DNA of 10,469 nucleotides from an uncultured Pirellulales bacterium (GCA_947258835.1 CAMYJY010000078.1:1-10469); one strand, 5' to 3'. Positions 1 through 7,196 are shown, counted from the stretch's first letter. Made by a program: numbers and translations. Notes: generated by a model not told the origin, from the sequence alone.

Positions 1-42
1 GTGGACATGGGCAACCTGGCTGCGCGCTCGCTGTTTGGTTAG
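1..42 (+). CDS. Possible C-terminal end of a gene cut by the window edge
   Basis: Frame 1 is open from the window edge to a TAG at 40-42 and reads VDMGNLAARSLFG. It would be the tail of a + strand gene converging on the minus-strand hydrolase that ends at 117. Thirteen residues are too few to identify a family, and the frame could be open by chance. The 74 bases that follow contain no clear terminator hairpin with a T-tract. Confidence 0.3.
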   Translation: MDMGNLAARSLFG

Positions 43-116
43 CGGCCCCCTGTCCAAGCCGGAGGCGGGTTCTGCCGCGCTGGGGTGCTAAAAAAGTGCT
101 CGCGTTAAAAACAGGT

Positions 117-878
117 TTACTGCTCGCAGCACAAAAAGCTTTCCATCACCCATCTATTGACGTCCCGCAGCATGACGTCCGTCAGGCCGTCCCCCGCAGG
201 GTAGAGTCTCAGCGAAAGCGATAGACCGGCGGAATGGAAGAAACGAAGATCTTCCATCACCCGTTGCTCGGAATAATTTTCCGCTGCCGGAGAAACCGAC
301 AACAAGAGCGGCAGCTGACGCGCTTGATTGATATTCCTCAACGGGCGCGCACCACGTGGCACGGGACCGCTGAGCGAAATGGCACCGGCAAACTTATCAG
401 GATTCTCCAGACCAATCCGCTGCGCCATCGTACCGCCAGCCGCATAACCGGCAATGAAAATGCGCTCGGGATGAATCTGGTACTGCTCCTGGGCTATCGC
501 CACACACTGCAAGGCACGCTGACTGGCCGCCGCAAGCTGGTCGACCGACTGGCCCCACTCAAAACCCGCTGGGACTTCCCGACTGACTTGGGTGGCCCGC
601 GGGGCCACTGCCACGTAGTTGCGGGTGCTGATCAAAGGCATCACCTGCCACAACTCCTCTTCATTGCTGTGGGCGCTGTGGATCCACACAATCAGCGGAT
701 AGGCATAGCCACTTTCATAGTGCTCCGGAGACAGCAGACAATGCGCGGCCGCGGAAACCGGCTGAGTTGATTCACTCAGCAGGCCCCGCTGGCTGGGCAC
801 CTCCAACGCGGCAAATTCAGCAGGCTCGGTGGGTATCGAGAGACTGGAAGTTTTCGGTAGCAACGGTGTTCGGTTCAT
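117..878 (-). CDS. Alpha/beta-hydrolase-fold protein, probably a pseudoenzyme
   Basis: This 253-residue protein has the layout of small alpha/beta hydrolases of the phospholipase/carboxylesterase and dienelactone-hydrolase type. A strand-loop PLIVWIHS (61-68) sits where the oxyanion HG motif belongs, a nucleophile elbow FIAGYAAGG is at 141-149, and a late YPAGDG lies at 226-231. The expected GxSxG reads G144-Y-A146-A-G148, so the catalytic Ser is Ala. The position where active relatives have GH in YPxGH is Asp230. The acid-loop segment LLSVSPAAE (192-200) lacks the usual GxxD. Fold recognition is good; activity as a hydrolase is unlikely. The ATG at 876-878 is the only Met before an in-frame upstream TAA, and no Shine-Dalgarno sequence is visible, so the start is uncertain. 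No signal peptide is seen. The gene stands alone, in the same orientation as the malate dehydrogenase gene 0.7 kb upstream. A binding or scaffold role is possible, but its function is unknown. Confidence 0.8.
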   Translation of the reverse strand: MNRTPLLPKTSSLSIPTEPAEFAALEVPSQRGLLSESTQPVSAAAHCLLSPEHYESGYAYPLIVWIHSAHSNEEELWQVMPLISTRNYVAVAPRATQVSREVPAGFEWGQSVDQLAAASQRALQCVAIAQEQYQIHPERIFIAGYAAGGTMAQRIGLENPDKFAGAISLSGPVPRGARPLRNINQARQLPLLLSVSPAAENYSEQRVMEDLRFFHSAGLSLSLRLYPAGDGLTDVMLRDVNRWVMESFLCCEQ

Positions 879-1250
879 GGCAAAAAATGCTGAAGTCGGG
901 TCGTGGCGGGCAGGTCCGAAAAATTACTATCGGAGGCAACGTTGCAGAGGGCAGGGCATCCCACAGACGAAGGCAAGGCTGCATTGGATCATCTTAAAAA
1001 CCCTTGTTGCGGTAGGCAACTGAGAGCAATGGGAAACTTCTGCGGTTTCTAATCGAGGGCCACCGAGCTGTCAACGTCACCCCGCCAGAAAGCGGCCCAC
1101 CACCAGGGCTGTGGGCCAGCTACCGCCCGAATAACGCGGGCCCACCCCCGTTGGTGGCTGGCTCGTTGATCATCGCAGTGTGCGCAAGCATTAAAAAAAT
1201 TTCCGCGATTGGCAACGCAGACAGGTGCTAGCATTGCCCCCCCCCCGAGG

Positions 1251-1338
1251 TCGGGTTCATTTTTCGGATTCATTTTTCGGAGTGAACGACTGGATTCCTC
1301 ATCCCATCGGCCCTGCCGAAAAATATGCCTGGCCCCTT
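1251..1338. repeat. Inverted element with CATTTTTCGG ends (copy A)
   Basis: CATTTTTCGG at 1271-1280 is matched by CCGAAAAATATG at 1316-1327, an imperfect inverted repeat. The match extends outward to GAGGTCGGGT on the left and GCCTGGCCCC on the right. The interior carries GACTGGATTCC, which recurs as GACTGGATTAC inside the similar element at 10315-10397. The left end is duplicated in tandem (TTCATTTTTCGGA at 1256-1268 and 1269-1281). No transposase gene is present; the family may be a non-autonomous or REP-type element, which is inference. Confidence 0.6.
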
Positions 1339-1374
1339 AGTTTGCTTATGAGACGAAATTCGTCGTATTTGAGT

Positions 1375-1436
1375 CAAATTTTGGAGCGACCAACGGGAGC
1401 GGGCCAAAGACTTTTGAGCGGTAGCTCACATTGGTT
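1375..1436 (-). repeat. REP-like repeat, diverged copy in reverse orientation
   Basis: Read on the minus strand, this segment contains GAGCTACCGCTC, then a diverged middle, then GCCCGCTCCCGTTGGTCGCTC followed by AAAATTTG. That is the same order as the copies at 3266-3518 and 8442-8560. It lacks the GGGCGGCAG leader module. The conservation of two blocks in the right order argues against chance. Confidence 0.65.
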
Positions 1437-1481
1437 CGAGGCCATGCCTCGTTAGACTCTTACTACTGCACTTCCTGGGAT

Positions 1482-1542
1482 AGCGGCCGGAGGCCGCTCA
1501 ATTTATTTCTGAAAGAACGGCCTCCGGCCGTTCTTTCAGAAA
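1482..1542. repeat. Two hairpins with mutually complementary cores
   Basis: The first hairpin is AGCGGCC at 1482-1488, loop GGA, and GGCCGCT at 1492-1498. The second is a perfect 17-base stem, TTTCTGAAAGAACGGCC at 1506-1522, loop TCC, with its complement at 1526-1542. The core CGGCCGGAGGCCG of the first is the exact reverse complement of the second core, so the two can also pair with each other. The second hairpin ends 8 bases beyond the malate dehydrogenase stop codon and may protect or end that transcript, but no T-tract follows on the minus strand, so a canonical intrinsic terminator is not supported. A BIME-like REP pair is an alternative reading. Confidence 0.7.
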
Positions 1543-1550
1543 CTGCAGTC

Positions 1551-2495
1551 TTAGACTAAGGTGGCCATCGTTGCCACGAGTTCCTTCACGGCCTGCACGC
1601 TGTTTTCAAACGCACTTTTTTCCGCGTCGGTGAGCTCGAGCTCCACGATCCGCTCCACACCTGCCGAGCCCAGCACGACGGGAACTCCCACGTAGTACCC
1701 TCCGACCCCATACTCTTGATCGCAGTAAGCGGCACATGGAATCAGGCGTTTCTTATCGCGGACGATGGCTTCCACCATCTGAGCCGTGGCCGCCGACGGA
1801 GCGTAGTAGGCACTGCCAGTTTTCAAGAGGCTGACGATTTCAGCCCCACCCTTCCGGGTACGATCGACGATCTCTTCCAGCCGCTCCGGCTGGATCAGTT
1901 GCAGAATGGGAATCCCGCCCACCGAAGTACAACTCGGGATGGGCACCATCGTATCGCCGTGCCCCCCCATCAGCAGGGCCGATACGTCCTCGATACTGAC
2001 GCCCAATTCCAGGGCCAGAAAAGTGCGGTAGCGGGCCGTGTCCAAAATGCCTGCCTGTCCCACAACGCGCTCCGCCGGAAAGCCCGTCACCTGCAGCGCC
2101 CGCTGCACCATCGCATCCAAGGGATTGCTGACCACAATCACGATGGCCTCGGGACTCGACTTCTTAATCTCCTCGCAAACACTGCTCATAATCTTGGCAT
2201 TGGTTGCTAGCAGATCGTCCCGGCTCATGCCCGGTTTCCGAGGGATGCCGGCGGTGATGACCACCACGTCGCTGCCCTGCGTGTCATGATAACTGGTCGT
2301 CCCCAAAATATTCGCGTCAAAACCCATCACCGGCGAGGACTGCATGAGATCCAGAGCCTTGCCCCGAGGCATGTCCTCAGTGGCCGGAATATCGACCAGC
2401 ACGATATCGCCCAGCTCCGCCGCAGCACACCAATGGGCCGTGGTGGCCCCCACATTTCCGGCACCAATAATGCTAATTTTAGCACGACGCATCAT
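1551..2495 (-). CDS. mdh: Malate dehydrogenase (NAD, LDH-like type)
   Basis: The enzyme interconverts malate and oxaloacetate with NAD in the citric acid cycle, in the cytoplasm. The 314-residue length is normal for the LDH-like (type III) bacterial enzymes. The Rossmann motif GAGNVG is at 11-16, and Asp35 (VDI) fits NAD rather than NADP. The substrate and active-site loop IPRKPGMSR at 84-92 carries the Arg residues that mark malate over lactate dehydrogenases. Asn124 (VSNPLDAM), the Asp152/Arg155 pair in GILDTAR, and the proton-relay His179 in GGHGDTMVP are all present. Two consecutive ATG codons begin the frame. The upstream AAGGA (2502-2506 on the + strand, as TCCTT) is 6 bases from the first ATG, which supports that start. 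The gene stands alone, divergent from the flagellar cluster. The catalytic set is complete and nothing looks degraded. Confidence 0.96.
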   Translation of the reverse strand: MMRRAKISIIGAGNVGATTAHWCAAAELGDIVLVDIPATEDMPRGKALDLMQSSPVMGFDANILGTTSYHDTQGSDVVVITAGIPRKPGMSRDDLLATNAKIMSSVCEEIKKSSPEAIVIVVSNPLDAMVQRALQVTGFPAERVVGQAGILDTARYRTFLALELGVSIEDVSALLMGGHGDTMVPIPSCTSVGGIPILQLIQPERLEEIVDRTRKGGAEIVSLLKTGSAYYAPSAATAQMVEAIVRDKKRLIPCAAYCDQEYGVGGYYVGVPVVLGSAGVERIVELELTDAEKSAFENSVQAVKELVATMATLV

Positions 2496-3265
2496 CTCAA
2501 TTCCTTATGTCGAGGGCTGTCTACCTGAGGACACGAGTGCAACTCGTACGCCTCGCTAGTGATCCGATTTGCCTGACGCCAGCGGCAAACGCTAGGAGGC
2601 CGCTTGCAGAAATGCCAGGATGCGACTTTTATAACATAAATACGCCCAGCGCCCAGGGTGCAGAGCCCGCCAACCAAACAGGGAGGTGCCACCCGCAGGA
2701 AACAGAAGGAACCACAACGAAACAAAGAAACGACGTTTTACGACGCTCTGGCTTCATTCCGTCAGGATGCATGCTACTCTTTCGCCTGCTTTCGTGCCTT
2801 GGTGGCCCTACTTTTGGAGAGCAGCATGTTTGCTAGCACGGGGCGGCAGTGCCTGCCCCCGACTTGAAGGGGGGGCACCGACAGTCGGCCGGAGTTGGCT
2901 GGGCCATGAATACAAGTTTCTATCAGGCGATTGTCGGTGTACGCAGCCGGCCATCTGCTTTGGAGCCCACAACACCTCCTGTGTTGTGCGGATCCCCACA
3001 CCGTTTGCAGTGCGGAGGGGTGGGGCACGACCAGGCCCGCATGGCTCCTACCAGAACACAACCGCCACCAACCAAACAAAATCCGTCGTCGCGTCGTTTC
3101 GTCGTGGTTCTCATCCGTACAAATCTCAGCTTGATAAAAACCGAGCACCTACAGGCAGACCAAAAGGGGCTGCACCCCACGAAGGCGGCCTGGACAACCC
3201 CTGCGTGCTTTTCTAGTATCCGCGGACTTTTCTACTTCTTTTCATAATATTTCGTTTTCTAGATC
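2496..3265. other. Gene-free divergent region upstream of mdh and the flagellar cluster
   Basis: With the repeats that follow, this forms a gap of about 1.1 kb between mdh and flhA. Several open frames of 60-176 codons cross it on both strands, but they overlap one another, their compositions look unlike proteins, and I recognise no motif, so I call none. The region must hold the mdh promoter and probably the flhA promoter, but I cannot place either with confidence. Visible structure includes a fragment of the REP-like leader at 2837-2879 and a perfect hairpin, CACAACAC at 2968-2975 with loop CTCCT and GTGTTGTG at 2981-2988. The sequence near 2711-2735 is loosely complementary to that near 3082-3110 (CCACAACGAAAC against GTCGTTTCGTCGTGG), possibly a decayed inverted repeat. 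Confidence 0.55.
2837..2879 (+). repeat. Leader-module fragment of the REP-like repeat
   Basis: CACGGGGCGGCAGTGCCTGC followed by CCCCGACTTGAAGGGGGGG resembles the leader module at 3266-3310 and 8442-8486 (CACAGGGCGGCAGAGCCTGC, then a C-run, CTCGA and a G-run). The core module GAGCTACCGCTCGG is absent. The C-run and G-run flank a short loop and can form a hairpin. Confidence 0.55.
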
Positions 3266-3404
3266 CACACAGGGCGGCAGAGCCTGCCCCCGGCTCGACC
3301 GGGGGGCCGCCAACCAAAGCGAGCTACCACTCGGAAAGCGCTTGCCCGCTCCCGTTGGTCGCTCAAATTTGCGCAAGATTCAAAGATTTTTACCGTTAGT
3401 AGTA
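3266..3404 (+). repeat. REP-like repeat, full-length copy 1 of a tandem pair
   Basis: The leader (GGGCGGCAGAGCCTGC, then CCCCCGG-CTCGA-CCGGGGG forming a hairpin) is followed by the core CGAGCTACCACTCGG, AAGCGCTT, GCCCGCTCCCGTTGGTCGCT and the tail TTTGCGCAAGATTCAAAG ... TACCGTTAGTAGTA. The 101 bases at 3266-3366 match 8442-8542 with only three differences by eye. The 102-base block 3306-3407 recurs at 3417-3518 with one difference, an offset of 111 bases. Confidence 0.85.
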
Positions 3405-3518
3405 CAGGGCGGCAGTGCCGCCAACCAAAGCGAGCTACCGCTCGGAAAGCGCTTGCCCGCTCCCGTTGGTCGCTCAAATTTGCGCAAGATTCAAAGATTT
3501 TTACCGTTAGTAGTACAG
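3405..3518 (+). repeat. REP-like repeat, copy 2 of the tandem pair
   Basis: This copy is nearly identical to copy 1 from GCCGCCAACC onward, but its leader is shortened: CAGGGCGGCAGT runs directly into GCCGCCAACC, and the C-run/G-run hairpin is missing. It ends 70 bases before the flhA start codon, so it lies in the likely 5' leader or promoter region of the flagellar cluster. The near-identity indicates recent duplication or gene conversion. Confidence 0.85.
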
Positions 3519-3575
3519 TACGGTCGCACGAACTGTGAGCCAGCAGCTGGGTTCGGTCGACTCGTTCACTAATCA

Positions 3576-3582
3576 TCGGAGG
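3576..3582 (+). promoter_or_regulatory. flhA ribosome binding site
   Basis: ATCGGAGG at 3575-3582 contains a strong Shine-Dalgarno sequence six bases before the ATG at 3589. It decides the start against the in-frame GTG at 3535, which has no such site and would add 18 residues unlike FlhA N-termini. Confidence 0.8.
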
Positions 3583-3588
3583 CTGCGA

Positions 3589-5670
3589 ATGGCTGGAGAG
3601 AATGCAGATGCCGGGGGCTGGGTCCACCGCATGCAAGATCTCATTTTGCCGGTGGCGATTATCGCCAGTGTGCTGGTGATCCTGGTGCCCCTCCCGCCAG
3701 CACTAATGGATGTGCTGCTGGCAGGGAACATCACGATTGCGGTGATCGTCCTGCTGACCACCATCTACGTCCGCTCGCCGCTCGAGTTCAGTATTTTTCC
3801 CTCGCTGTTATTGGCCACGACCCTCGCTCGCCTGGTGCTCAATGTGGCCACCACGCGGTTGATTCTGACTCGGGCCGCCACCGATGGACATGCCGCCGCG
3901 GGCGGTGTCATCACGGCCTTCGCCGATTTCGTGGCTGGCGACGGCAAAATCGTCGTGGGACTGATTATCTTTGTGATTATTGTCGTGATCCAATTCGTGG
4001 TGATCACCAAAGGTGCCACGCGAATCAGTGAAGTTGCCGCGCGCTTTGCCCTGGACGGCATGCCAGGCAAGCAAATGGCCATCGATGCCGATCTGAATGC
4101 CGGCATTATCGACGAACACGAAGCCCAGACGCGTCGGCAGGAAATCACCCAGCAAGCAGATTTTTATGGGGCCATGGATGGTGCCAGTAAATTTGTCCGC
4201 GGTGACGCAATCGCGGGTATTGTGATTACGGTGATCAATGTCGTGGGCGGACTGATCATCGGCATGGCCGAACACGGCATGCCACTCCTCGAAGCCGGTT
4301 CGCTGTTTACCCAGCTGACCATCGGTGACGGACTGGTCAGCCAAGTTCCAGCGTTTTTAATCTCGCTGGCGGCAGGCTTGCTGGTCACCCGCAGCACGCA
4401 AAAAAGTAATCTGCCGCAAGAGTTCATCTCCCAACTGTTCTCTCGCCCCCAGGCAATGGCCGTGGCCGGCGCCTTTTTGGCCGTGCTGGTGGCGACCGAC
4501 CTGCCCCGCACTCCCTTGCTGGTTCTCTGTGCAGCCTGTCTGGGAATGGCACGCATGCTGACCAAGCAAGAAAATCTCCAACTGGCCCAGGAAGAGGCCG
4601 CCCAAGCCGCGCCCCCGCCCCCGGCCGAAGAACGGATTGAAGACTATCTCACGGTCGACCCCATGGAACTGGAGGTGGGCGTGGGACTGATTCGACTCGC
4701 CGATCCCAAACGCGGGGGAGATCTGCTGGAGCGGGTCCAGCGCGTGCGCCAAAGTGTGGCTAGCGAAATTGGCATCATCATGCCCAAGGTCCGCATTCGC
4801 GACAACATGCGGCTGGAACCCAACCAATACCGGATCAAAATTGCCGATATGCCGATTGCCCAAGACCAAATCGAACCAGGACATCTGCTGGCGATCGATT
4901 CGGGGATGACCACCGGACAATTGGAAGGCCTGCCGACCAAAGACCCGGCTTTCGGCACCGATGCCTGCTGGATCAACCCGGCCCACCAGGAGCAAGCCGA
5001 AATCCTGGGCTTCACCGTCGTCGAGCCAGGCGCCGTGTTGGCAACCCACCTCACGGAAATCTGCCGCCGCCATGCCGATGAGGTGCTGACCCGCGATGCC
5101 ACCAAACATCTGATCGAACAGCTGAAGAACACCCAACCGGCCGTTGTGGATGAACTGATCCCCAGCGCCATGTCTCTGGCCGAAGTGCAGGGCGTGCTGC
5201 AGCTGCTCCTGCGGGAACAAGTTTCCATCAAACAACTGGCACTCATTTTGGAGACCTTGGGCGACTATGCCGGCCGCACCAAAGACCCCGTTTTGCTCAC
5301 GGAGTATGTCCGCCATCGTCTCGCACGTCAGATCTGCACCCGCTTCCGTGATCAAGACAACAAACTGCATGTCGTGGCCCTCGACCCTGCCATGGAAGAT
5401 CGCATCCGCGTCGGTTTCGAGCATAACGAACGCGGGCTCTTTGTCCGGATGTCACCGCAGGCCATCGAAGCCACCTGCCAAGCCATTTCGAACGAACTGC
5501 CCAAACTGACCACCGCCCACCAGTCCCCCATCATCCTGGTCAGCCCACAAATCCGCGCTGCTGTCAAACAAATCACGGAAAATCACCTGCCGCAACTCGT
5601 TGTGCTCAGCTTCAACGAGGTCACCCGGGATACACAAATCGTTACCGTAGGATTAGCCACAGATAGTTGA
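3589..5670 (+). CDS. flhA: Flagellar biosynthesis protein FlhA (export gate)
   Basis: FlhA is the inner-membrane export-gate subunit of the flagellar type III secretion system. Its nonameric ring docks substrate-chaperone complexes and couples the proton motive force to export. From the ATG at 3589 it is 693 residues, the usual family length. The N-terminal half holds about eight hydrophobic segments (near 19-36, 41-58, 66-87, 121-139, 206-226, 247-266, 286-304 and 307-322). The FHIPEP-family signature region TRISEVAARFALDGMPGKQM lies at 144-163 in the cytoplasmic loop, followed by DADLNAG. KFVRGDAIAGI (201-211) carries the conserved Asp206 of this family. A Pro/Ala/Glu-rich linker (about 330-350) leads to the cytoplasmic domain (about 350-693). 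Flagellar rather than virulence-type secretion is inferred from the flhF-flhG-fliA neighbours. The gene is intact and first in the plus-strand cluster, with the tandem REP-like copies just upstream. Confidence 0.97.
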   Translation: MAGENADAGGWVHRMQDLILPVAIIASVLVILVPLPPALMDVLLAGNITIAVIVLLTTIYVRSPLEFSIFPSLLLATTLARLVLNVATTRLILTRAATDGHAAAGGVITAFADFVAGDGKIVVGLIIFVIIVVIQFVVITKGATRISEVAARFALDGMPGKQMAIDADLNAGIIDEHEAQTRRQEITQQADFYGAMDGASKFVRGDAIAGIVITVINVVGGLIIGMAEHGMPLLEAGSLFTQLTIGDGLVSQVPAFLISLAAGLLVTRSTQKSNLPQEFISQLFSRPQAMAVAGAFLAVLVATDLPRTPLLVLCAACLGMARMLTKQENLQLAQEEAAQAAPPPPAEERIEDYLTVDPMELEVGVGLIRLADPKRGGDLLERVQRVRQSVASEIGIIMPKVRIRDNMRLEPNQYRIKIADMPIAQDQIEPGHLLAIDSGMTTGQLEGLPTKDPAFGTDACWINPAHQEQAEILGFTVVEPGAVLATHLTEICRRHADEVLTRDATKHLIEQLKNTQPAVVDELIPSAMSLAEVQGVLQLLLREQVSIKQLALILETLGDYAGRTKDPVLLTEYVRHRLARQICTRFRDQDNKLHVVALDPAMEDRIRVGFEHNERGLFVRMSPQAIEATCQAISNELPKLTTAHQSPIILVSPQIRAAVKQITENHLPQLVVLSFNEVTRDTQIVTVGLATDS

Positions 5671-5671
5671 A

Positions 5672-5694
5672 GGCAGGCGGCAGTGCCGCCTGCC
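5672..5694. repeat. Perfect palindrome one base after the flhA stop
   Basis: GGCAGGCGGCA and TGCCGCCTGCC flank a single central G; as RNA it would form a nine-base stem with a CAGTG loop. It starts one base beyond the flhA TGA. No T-tract follows, so it is not a canonical terminator; transcript stabilisation or partial attenuation within the operon is possible. GGCGGCAGTGCCGCC also resembles the leader of the REP-like family. Confidence 0.75.
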
Positions 5695-5790
5695 AGCGTG
5701 AGCCACTGCTGTGTTCCTTTGGTTCGCTCCCGCAGGACGTTCACCTCCTTGAAAAGTACAGCAGCAGAACATTAGACCAGCTTACGAAAA

Positions 5791-5811
5791 CACGTGGTTG
5801 TGCTCCACGTG
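5791..5811. repeat. Small hairpin in the flhA-flhF spacer
   Basis: CACGTGG at 5791-5797 and CCACGTG at 5805-5811 form a perfect seven-base stem around TTGTGCT. It lies in the 242-base gap between flhA and flhF, about 100 bases before the flhF start. Whether it has a role is unknown. Confidence 0.5.
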
Positions 5812-5912
5812 AAAACCAAGGGGAGCCACGCAGTGCGACCCGATGGCAGCACAACACCTTTTCGAAATTTGCTGTAAAACGCCTGCCAACATCCCAACTC
5901 CGAGATCAGACG

Positions 5913-7049
5913 ATGGAAATCAAAACCTTTCGTGCCCAGACAATGCAAGCGGCACTCGACATGGTGCGTCACGAAATGGGAATGGATGCCACGGTACTAC
6001 ACACCCGCGAACTGAACCGCGGGTTATGGCACCGCCTGTGGCGGGGAAGACAATACGAAATCGCCGCCTCCCACGAGGCACCCGCCCGCCCGGCCCCCGC
6101 CAGCCTGCCGCGGCCCGTCGCGCCCATCCCCCCGGCCGAGCGAAACGTATTTCCATCCCAGACGCTGCCGGATCCGTGGCCCGCAGAAAATCAACTTCCA
6201 GAGCGGGACGAATTGCAAGGCCTGGTCCAGCAACTGGAGCAGCGCACGCCGCGCGGGCCCGACCGCCATTTGCCGGAGTCTCTCTTTCAAATTTACACGG
6301 ACATGATTGAGTCCGATATCGATCAACAGCTGGCCCAACAACTGCTCGCCCGTTTGCAGACCAAGACCCGGGGTGGCCTGGAAAATCGCCTGCAGTTGCA
6401 AGCGGAACTGATAGACCTCCTGGAACAACAACTGCCTGTCAGCGGAGCCATCCAACTGCAGCCGGGGCAGAGCAGGTTGGTGGCGCTGGTCGGGCCGACG
6501 GGTGTCGGCAAAACCACCACCATCGCCAAGTTGGCGGCCAACTACCGACTGCGCGAAAATCAACGTGTGGGCCTGATCACCGTGGATACCTACCGGATTG
6601 CCGCCGTGGAACAACTGCGGACGTACGCCGACATTATCGATTTGCCGATGGAAGTGGTCAGCACCCCCCGCGAAATGCGGGAAGCCGTGGCCCGCATGCA
6701 GGACTTGGACCTGGTGCTGATGGATACGGCCGGTCGCAGTCCCCGCGATGAAGTCAAAATCCAAGAGCTCAAATCCATGTTGGCCGAGGCCGCCCCCGAC
6801 GAAGTGCACTTGGTCCTCAGCGCCGTGGCCGGCACGCGCAGTCTGGTCACCACCGCCCAAAAGTTCGCCGCCGTCGGCACCACGGCCATGCTGATTACCA
6901 AACTCGACGAAGCGACCTGCCTGGGCAACCTGCTCGGATTAACCGAAGCCTGCCAGCTCCCCATCAGCTACCTCACCGACGGCCAAAACGTACCAGATGA
7001 CATTGAGGTGGCGCAAGCGAAAGATCTCGCGGAGAGAGTGGTTGGGTAG
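5913..7049 (+). CDS. flhF: Flagellar SRP-type GTPase FlhF
   Basis: FlhF is the third SRP-family GTPase, beside Ffh and FtsY; it directs the position and number of flagella at the membrane and works with FlhG. From the ATG at 5913 it has 378 residues. The N-terminal B domain starts MEIKTFRAQTMQAALDMVR and is followed by a Pro-rich linker (about 55-97), a helical N domain (about 98-180) and the NG GTPase. The nucleotide motifs are complete: G1 GPTGVGKT (194-201), G2 DTYR (225-228) with IAAVEQLRTYADI, G3 DTAG (271-274), G4 TKLD (329-332), and the closing LTDGQNVPDDI. I chose this start because FlhF proteins begin at MxIKxF. The frame stays open upstream to a TTG at 5667 overlapping the flhA stop, but those 82 residues look non-coding. 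The ribosome site is weak (GAGA). The heptamer array begins directly after the stop codon. Confidence 0.95.
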   Translation: MEIKTFRAQTMQAALDMVRHEMGMDATVLHTRELNRGLWHRLWRGRQYEIAASHEAPARPAPASLPRPVAPIPPAERNVFPSQTLPDPWPAENQLPERDELQGLVQQLEQRTPRGPDRHLPESLFQIYTDMIESDIDQQLAQQLLARLQTKTRGGLENRLQLQAELIDLLEQQLPVSGAIQLQPGQSRLVALVGPTGVGKTTTIAKLAANYRLRENQRVGLITVDTYRIAAVEQLRTYADIIDLPMEVVSTPREMREAVARMQDLDLVLMDTAGRSPRDEVKIQELKSMLAEAAPDEVHLVLSAVAGTRSLVTTAQKFAAVGTTAMLITKLDEATCLGNLLGLTEACQLPISYLTDGQNVPDDIEVAQAKDLAERVVG

Positions 7050-7183
7050 TTGCGAGTTTCGAGTTACGAGTTGCGAGTTTGGTAGGGTCGCGAGTTTGGT
7101 AGGGTTGCGAGTTTGGTAGGGTCGCGAGTTGCGAGTTACGAGGCGCGAGTTTGGTAGGGTCGCGAGTTACGAGGCGCGAGTTT
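7050..7183 (+). repeat. Left arm of heptamer inverted array (GCGAGTT type)
   Basis: Directly after the flhF stop, the sequence is built from GCGAGTT and variants (ACGAGGC, GAGTTAC). It is interspersed with a 17-base unit GCGAGTTTGGTAGGGTY at 7073-7089, 7090-7106, 7107-7123 and 7145-7161. GCGAGTTGCGAGTT at 7124-7137 is the exact reverse complement of 7289-7302 in the right arm and also fits 7331-7351. The register is less strict than in the right arm. Confidence 0.85.
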
Positions 7184-7185
7184 GA

Positions 7186-7196
7186 TGTAGGCTACA
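7186..7196. repeat. Central palindrome at the turn of the heptamer inverted repeat
   Basis: TGTAG-G-CTACA sits between the G-rich left arm and the C-rich right arm. It marks the symmetry centre of the 7050-7358 structure and would be near the tip of any large hairpin or cruciform. Confidence 0.6.

Larger units (their letters stand above)
879..1550. other. Gene-free spacer holding repeats
   Basis: I see no convincing coding sequence between the hydrolase and malate dehydrogenase genes. The short open frames here run across repeats. The spacer holds a run of ten C at 1237-1246, a 13-base tandem duplication at 1256-1281, an inverted element at 1251-1338, a reverse-orientation REP-like copy at 1375-1436 and two hairpins at 1482-1542. 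Positions 879-1235 show nothing I can name beyond GC-rich sequence. Confidence 0.6.

Noticed and set aside
1506..1542. Canonical intrinsic terminator for mdh
   Set aside because: The stem is excellent but no T-tract follows on the minus strand (TAAATTGAG follows), so I kept it only as a hairpin.
2686..3216. 176-codon frame upstream of flhA
   Set aside because: It overlaps several other frames, its composition looks like random GC-rich translation, and it has no motif or ribosome site; it crosses a repeat fragment.
4357..5424. Long minus-strand frame (355 codons) opposite flhA
   Set aside because: It is antisense to the conserved FlhA cytoplasmic domain, with His/Gln/Gly-rich composition and no motif; typical shadow of a GC-rich gene.
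5667..5912. Possible 82-residue N-terminal extension of FlhF from a TTG overlapping the flhA stop
   Set aside because: FlhF proteins begin at MxIKxF, which is present at 5913. The extension translates a palindrome and REP-like sequence and has no family resemblance.
6024..6860. Minus-strand frame of 278 codons opposite flhF
   Set aside because: It mirrors the FlhF GTPase domain, which carries all G motifs on the plus strand; the antisense product is low-complexity.
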